A DNA stretch of 7,901 nucleotides, from the NCBI GenBank assembly GCA_002455605.1, contig DKLE01000125.1, positions 1-7,901 on the forward strand. Reading direction: 5' to 3'. The notes under the pieces were generated by a model. The model had not been told where the DNA came from, did no database searches, and was given only the letters and a program-made list of their open reading frames with translations. The position numbers and the translations under genes are program-made. The stretch comes from Firmicutes bacterium UBA6648. GTDB lineage: Bacteria > Bacillota > Clostridia > Peptostreptococcales > Anaerovoracaceae. Positions 5,241 through 7,901 of this stretch are shown piece by piece (the stretch's first letter is position 1; the number at the start of each line of letters is the position of its first letter).

Positions 5241-6809
5241 ATGGAAATTTTGCTAAAAAAAGGGCCGAGAGAACAAGAAATACATTTTAAAATAAAGGGA
5301 AATTCTACCGTTGAAAACATTATAAAGGAAGTGAAGGATAATCTGCCATATACTGTGCTGGCAGCACGGGTGGACAATGAAATTGTTGCGCTTACTCATG
5401 AGATTGATAAGCCTTGTAAAATAGAGTTATTGGATATGAGAAATCAGTCTGCCAATCTGATCTATCAATACAGCCTGTCACTGATATATTTAAAAGCAGT
5501 CACCGATGTCTTGGGAAAAACGGTGGTAGAAATACAAAATTCCATTAATAAAGGTTTGTATACCATGATAAGAAGAAAGCAGCCGGTCACCCAGGCTGAG
5601 ATAGATGGGATCGAAAAAAGGATGCAGGAGCTGGTTGATGCAGATTTGCCTTTTACTAGGGAGGGCGAGCTATATTCATTGGATGGATATAAAGACTTTT
5701 TTTGCGGATTGATGGTACCATCTACGGGATATGTAAAGCATTTTGAATTAAGAAAGTACAGAAGAGGTGTACTGCTAAGATTTCCTCATCCCAAGAATCC
5801 CAACATTATACCGGAATATGTGGATGAAGTTAAATTGTATGGAGCCTTCGGGGAAGCCACTAACTGGGGAAAGCTGATGGAGGTTTCCTATGTAGAAGAT
5901 TTAAATCGAAAAGTCAAAAATGGTGAATATAAAGAATTGATACAGCTTTCGGAAGCGCTGCATGAAAAAAAAGTGGCGGAGCTTGCAGACATGATAAAAC
6001 AGGAAAAAAAGAGGATTATTTTAATAGCCGGACCGTCTTCTTCGGGAAAAACAACTTTTGCAAAGAGGTTGTTAATACAGCTTAAGGTCAATGGCTTGAA
6101 GCCTTTATATATGGGTACCGACGACTACTTTGTAGAAAGAGAGCATACGCCTTTAGATGAGCATGGAGAGCCGAATTTTGAGGACTTGGAAGCTATTGAC
6201 ATACAGCTCTTTAATGCCAATATGAATTCCTTATTGGCTGGTGAAGAGGTGGATTTGCCTAGCTTCGACTTTATGGATGGACATAAAAAATTCGGAAAGC
6301 GTATTATGAAAATTACAGATAATCAGCCTATTATTATTGAAGGAATTCATGCATTGAATCAAAACTTAACAGCACTCATTCCGGATGCAGAAAAATTTAA
6401 GATTTATATCAGTCCGTTAACTCAGCTGAATATAGATGCCCATAACAGAATTCCTACCACAGATGCCCGCATGCTGAGGAGAATGGTTCGCGATTATAAT
6501 TTCAGAGGTCATTCTGCTAAAAGCACCATCAACGCATGGCCTAAAGTACGGGCAGGAGAAGATAAGAATATATTCCCTTTCAGTAATGAAGCGGATGCTT
6601 TTTTTAATTCCGTACATTTGTATGAAATCTCTGTGCTGAAAAAATATGCGGAACCTTTATTGAAAGAAATCACACAAGAAGACGCGGAATACGGAGAAGC
6701 AGCCAGACTTTTAAAATTTTTGAATTTCTTTGAGGCCATTGAAGATGATTCAATAATAGCCAACAATTCGATTTTGAGAGAATTTATTGGAGGAAGCATT
6801 TTAGTATGA
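5241..6809 (+). CDS. Nucleoside kinase: uridine-kinase domain behind a ThrRS-like N-terminal region
   Basis: 522 residues. The C-terminal half (about 255-470) is a uridine kinase/phosphoribulokinase-type P-loop kinase. It has a Walker A AGPSSSGKTT at 263-272, the substrate loop TDDYF at 293-297, IIIEGIHALN at 364-373 as the Walker B strand, and an arginine-rich lid with RMLRRMVRDYNFRG at 410-423. It should phosphorylate a nucleoside, by analogy uridine or cytidine, using NTP. Residues 1-65 look like a TGS-type ubiquitin-fold domain. Residues 70-220 resemble the threonyl-tRNA synthetase second accessory domain, but the histidine pair expected in that editing site is replaced (YQYSLSLIYL). This architecture recurs in Clostridia. 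The ATG at 5241 follows AAGGAG at 5224-5229. The stop overlaps the next gene by 4 nt. The nucleoside substrate is inferred. Confidence 0.9.
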   Translation: MEILLKKGPREQEIHFKIKGNSTVENIIKEVKDNLPYTVLAARVDNEIVALTHEIDKPCKIELLDMRNQSANLIYQYSLSLIYLKAVTDVLGKTVVEIQNSINKGLYTMIRRKQPVTQAEIDGIEKRMQELVDADLPFTREGELYSLDGYKDFFCGLMVPSTGYVKHFELRKYRRGVLLRFPHPKNPNIIPEYVDEVKLYGAFGEATNWGKLMEVSYVEDLNRKVKNGEYKELIQLSEALHEKKVAELADMIKQEKKRIILIAGPSSSGKTTFAKRLLIQLKVNGLKPLYMGTDDYFVEREHTPLDEHGEPNFEDLEAIDIQLFNANMNSLLAGEEVDLPSFDFMDGHKKFGKRIMKITDNQPIIIEGIHALNQNLTALIPDAEKFKIYISPLTQLNIDAHNRIPTTDARMLRRMVRDYNFRGHSAKSTINAWPKVRAGEDKNIFPFSNEADAFFNSVHLYEISVLKKYAEPLLKEITQEDAEYGEAARLLKFLNFFEAIEDDSIIANNSILREFIGGSILV

Positions 6810-7732
6810 GTGATATAACAGTTATAGGCGGCATTGCGGTGGATATAGAGGGGAATCCCTATGATACCCTTAGAAGAGGGGAATCCAATCCGGGCCGAAT
6901 CACTATTTCTTATGGAGGCGTTGGGAGAAATATTGCGGAAAATTTGGCTCGAATGGGTGCCGAGGTATCTTTTGTATCTGCGGTAGGCAGTGACTTTGTA
7001 GGAAGAATGGCTGCACGAGAATTGGCCGATCTGGGGGTGAATACCCATAACATTCATATGCTGGAGGACGAGAATACCGCCATGTATTTGTCTATTTTAA
7101 ATAATACAAATGATATGGAATTGGCTCTTTGTAATATGGATGTGCTGGAGCGTATTTCGGTTCATATGATAGATCAAGCCCTGCCCCTTCTTAAAAACTC
7201 TAAGATGGTTGGGATTGATGCCAACCTTACCGATGATGTTCAGGCCTATATCATGGATAAGCTTTCGGGAGTGCCTTTGTTTTTAGATCCTGTTTCAGCG
7301 CCAAAAGCCCAACGATCAAAAAATCATATGGGAAAGTTCCATACGATAAAGCCCAATATAGGAGAAGCAGAAGTTTTATCGGGAATGAACATTTCTAATG
7401 AAAAGGATTTGTCAGCAGCAGGGACTTATTTTATTAATCAAGGTGTAACAAGAGTTTTCATTACGCTGAATGCCAGAGGCGTATATTATAAAGATGCAAA
7501 GGAAGAAGGAATTATAGCTCCGGAAAGAGCTGAGGTTGCCAGTGCAACAGGAGCCGGAGATGCCTTCTCGGCAGCGATAATGGATAGTTTTGTGAAGGGA
7601 AGAGATATCGTGGAGACTGCCTTTTATGGAATGGCCGCTTCAAGTATCGCTATGGAGACGAAAAAAGCGGTTAATCCTAAAATGAGCGCGAAAAGACTGG
7701 AAGAAAAATTACAACTTATAAAAGAAAAATGA
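6806..7732 (+). CDS. psuK: Pseudouridine kinase (PfkB/ribokinase family)
   Basis: 308 residues, a full-length ribokinase-fold sugar kinase. It converts pseudouridine to pseudouridine 5'-phosphate, the first step of pseudouridine salvage; PsuG then cleaves the product to uracil and ribose 5-phosphate. The similarity to E. coli PsuK (YeiC) is clear in SNPG (residues 27-30) plus GGVGRNIAENLA (37-48), SAVGSDFVG (58-66), ENTAMYLS (89-96), DPVSA (161-165), KPN (182-184) and the catalytic ATGAGDAF (247-254, with base Asp252). The start overlaps the upstream kinase stop as ATGA, with GGAGGAAG at 6789-6796 inside that gene, so the two are translationally coupled. A terminator follows within 20 nt, so no psuG lies in the same transcript downstream in the visible sequence. 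A related nucleoside kinase activity remains possible. Confidence 0.9.
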   Translation: MSDITVIGGIAVDIEGNPYDTLRRGESNPGRITISYGGVGRNIAENLARMGAEVSFVSAVGSDFVGRMAARELADLGVNTHNIHMLEDENTAMYLSILNNTNDMELALCNMDVLERISVHMIDQALPLLKNSKMVGIDANLTDDVQAYIMDKLSGVPLFLDPVSAPKAQRSKNHMGKFHTIKPNIGEAEVLSGMNISNEKDLSAAGTYFINQGVTRVFITLNARGVYYKDAKEEGIIAPERAEVASATGAGDAFSAAIMDSFVKGRDIVETAFYGMAASSIAMETKKAVNPKMSAKRLEEKLQLIKEK

Positions 7733-7750
7733 ATAGAATCAAAAAAAATC

Positions 7751-7780
7751 ACCCAGTAATATTGAAATTACTGGGTTTTT
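7751..7780 (+). terminator. Intrinsic terminator after psuK
   Basis: A perfect 10-bp stem pairs ACCCAGTAAT (7751-7760) with 7767-7776 around a 6-nt loop, and a run of five T follows (7776-7780). An A run precedes the left arm, so it may also work on the minus strand. It closes the two-kinase unit. Confidence 0.9.
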
Positions 7781-7855
7781 GTCTTTTAAGACTAAATTTT
7801 ACTAAAATATTTTAAAAAAAGAATAAAAAAGGCAGAATAGTTAAAAATAGATTTT

Positions 7856-7901
7856 ATGGAACACAAGGAACAGTGTACAGAAGGTGACTTCTATAAGCAT
7901 T
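7856..7901 (+). CDS. Possible start of a further gene (cut by window end)
   Basis: An ATG at 7856 opens a frame that runs to the window end, giving 15 residues: MEHKEQCTEGDFYKH. The GDFYKH end is reminiscent of the N-terminus of small DUF1653 proteins, which often carry a Y-[RK]-H-F-K-G motif. The visible part is too short to decide. No clear ribosome binding site sits at the proper distance; an AAAGG at 7828-7832 is too far upstream. Treat this as a hint only. Confidence 0.3.
   Translation, partial: MEHKEQCTEGDFYKH

Noticed and set aside
6509..7057. A 182-codon minus-strand open frame across the junction of the two kinase genes
   Set aside because: It is antisense to two well-supported genes with clear catalytic motifs, its product resembles no family I know, and it lacks a convincing ribosome site.
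7781..7825. AT-rich hairpin-like sequence after the psuK terminator
   Set aside because: GTCTT-TT-AAGAC is too short with a 2-nt loop, and the rest is low-complexity A/T.

Overview
The window is AT-rich, gene-dense chromosomal DNA. Strong AGGAGG-type ribosome binding sites, short intergenic gaps, intrinsic terminators and the gene families present all point to a low-GC Firmicute, most likely an anaerobic spore-forming member of the Clostridia. That placement is inference from gene content; there is no rRNA or other marker to fix the species. I see no mobile element, CRISPR array, tRNA or rRNA.

Left part (1-1982): the 3' end of a nucleoside-type ABC transporter operon. It encodes two paralogous membrane permeases of the NupP/NupQ (YufP/YufQ, BmpC/BmpD) kind. 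The first is cut by the window edge. The lipoprotein and ATPase partners would be expected upstream. A long hairpin closes the operon.

Middle part (2088-4298): a three-gene unit with its own promoter. It encodes a four-helix membrane protein that looks like a remote DUF1461 relative, a DJ-1/PfpI-family protein, and a PHP-domain phosphoesterase of the RNase AM/TrpH kind. The last two genes overlap. A small AT-rich hairpin ends the unit. Next come three small genes: a YdbC/PC4-like single-stranded-nucleic-acid-binding protein behind a near-consensus promoter, a 44-codon cysteine-rich membrane microprotein with a possible sporulation-type promoter, and a convergent minus-strand DUF378 (YuzA-like) membrane protein. 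A strong hairpin lies between the last two.

Right part (5200-7780): two translationally coupled kinase genes. The first is a uridine-kinase-like protein with an N-terminal region related to threonyl-tRNA synthetase accessory domains. The second is a PfkB-family pseudouridine kinase (PsuK). An extended -10 promoter starts the unit and an intrinsic terminator ends it. Together with the permeases at the left end, much of the window concerns nucleoside uptake and phosphorylation. The final bases may hold the start of another gene.

Most of this is ordinary core or accessory metabolism. I did not find a convincing undescribed system. The most useful leads are the kinase pair lacking a visible psuG, the cysteine-rich microprotein with its candidate sigma-K promoter, and the poorly characterised membrane protein.
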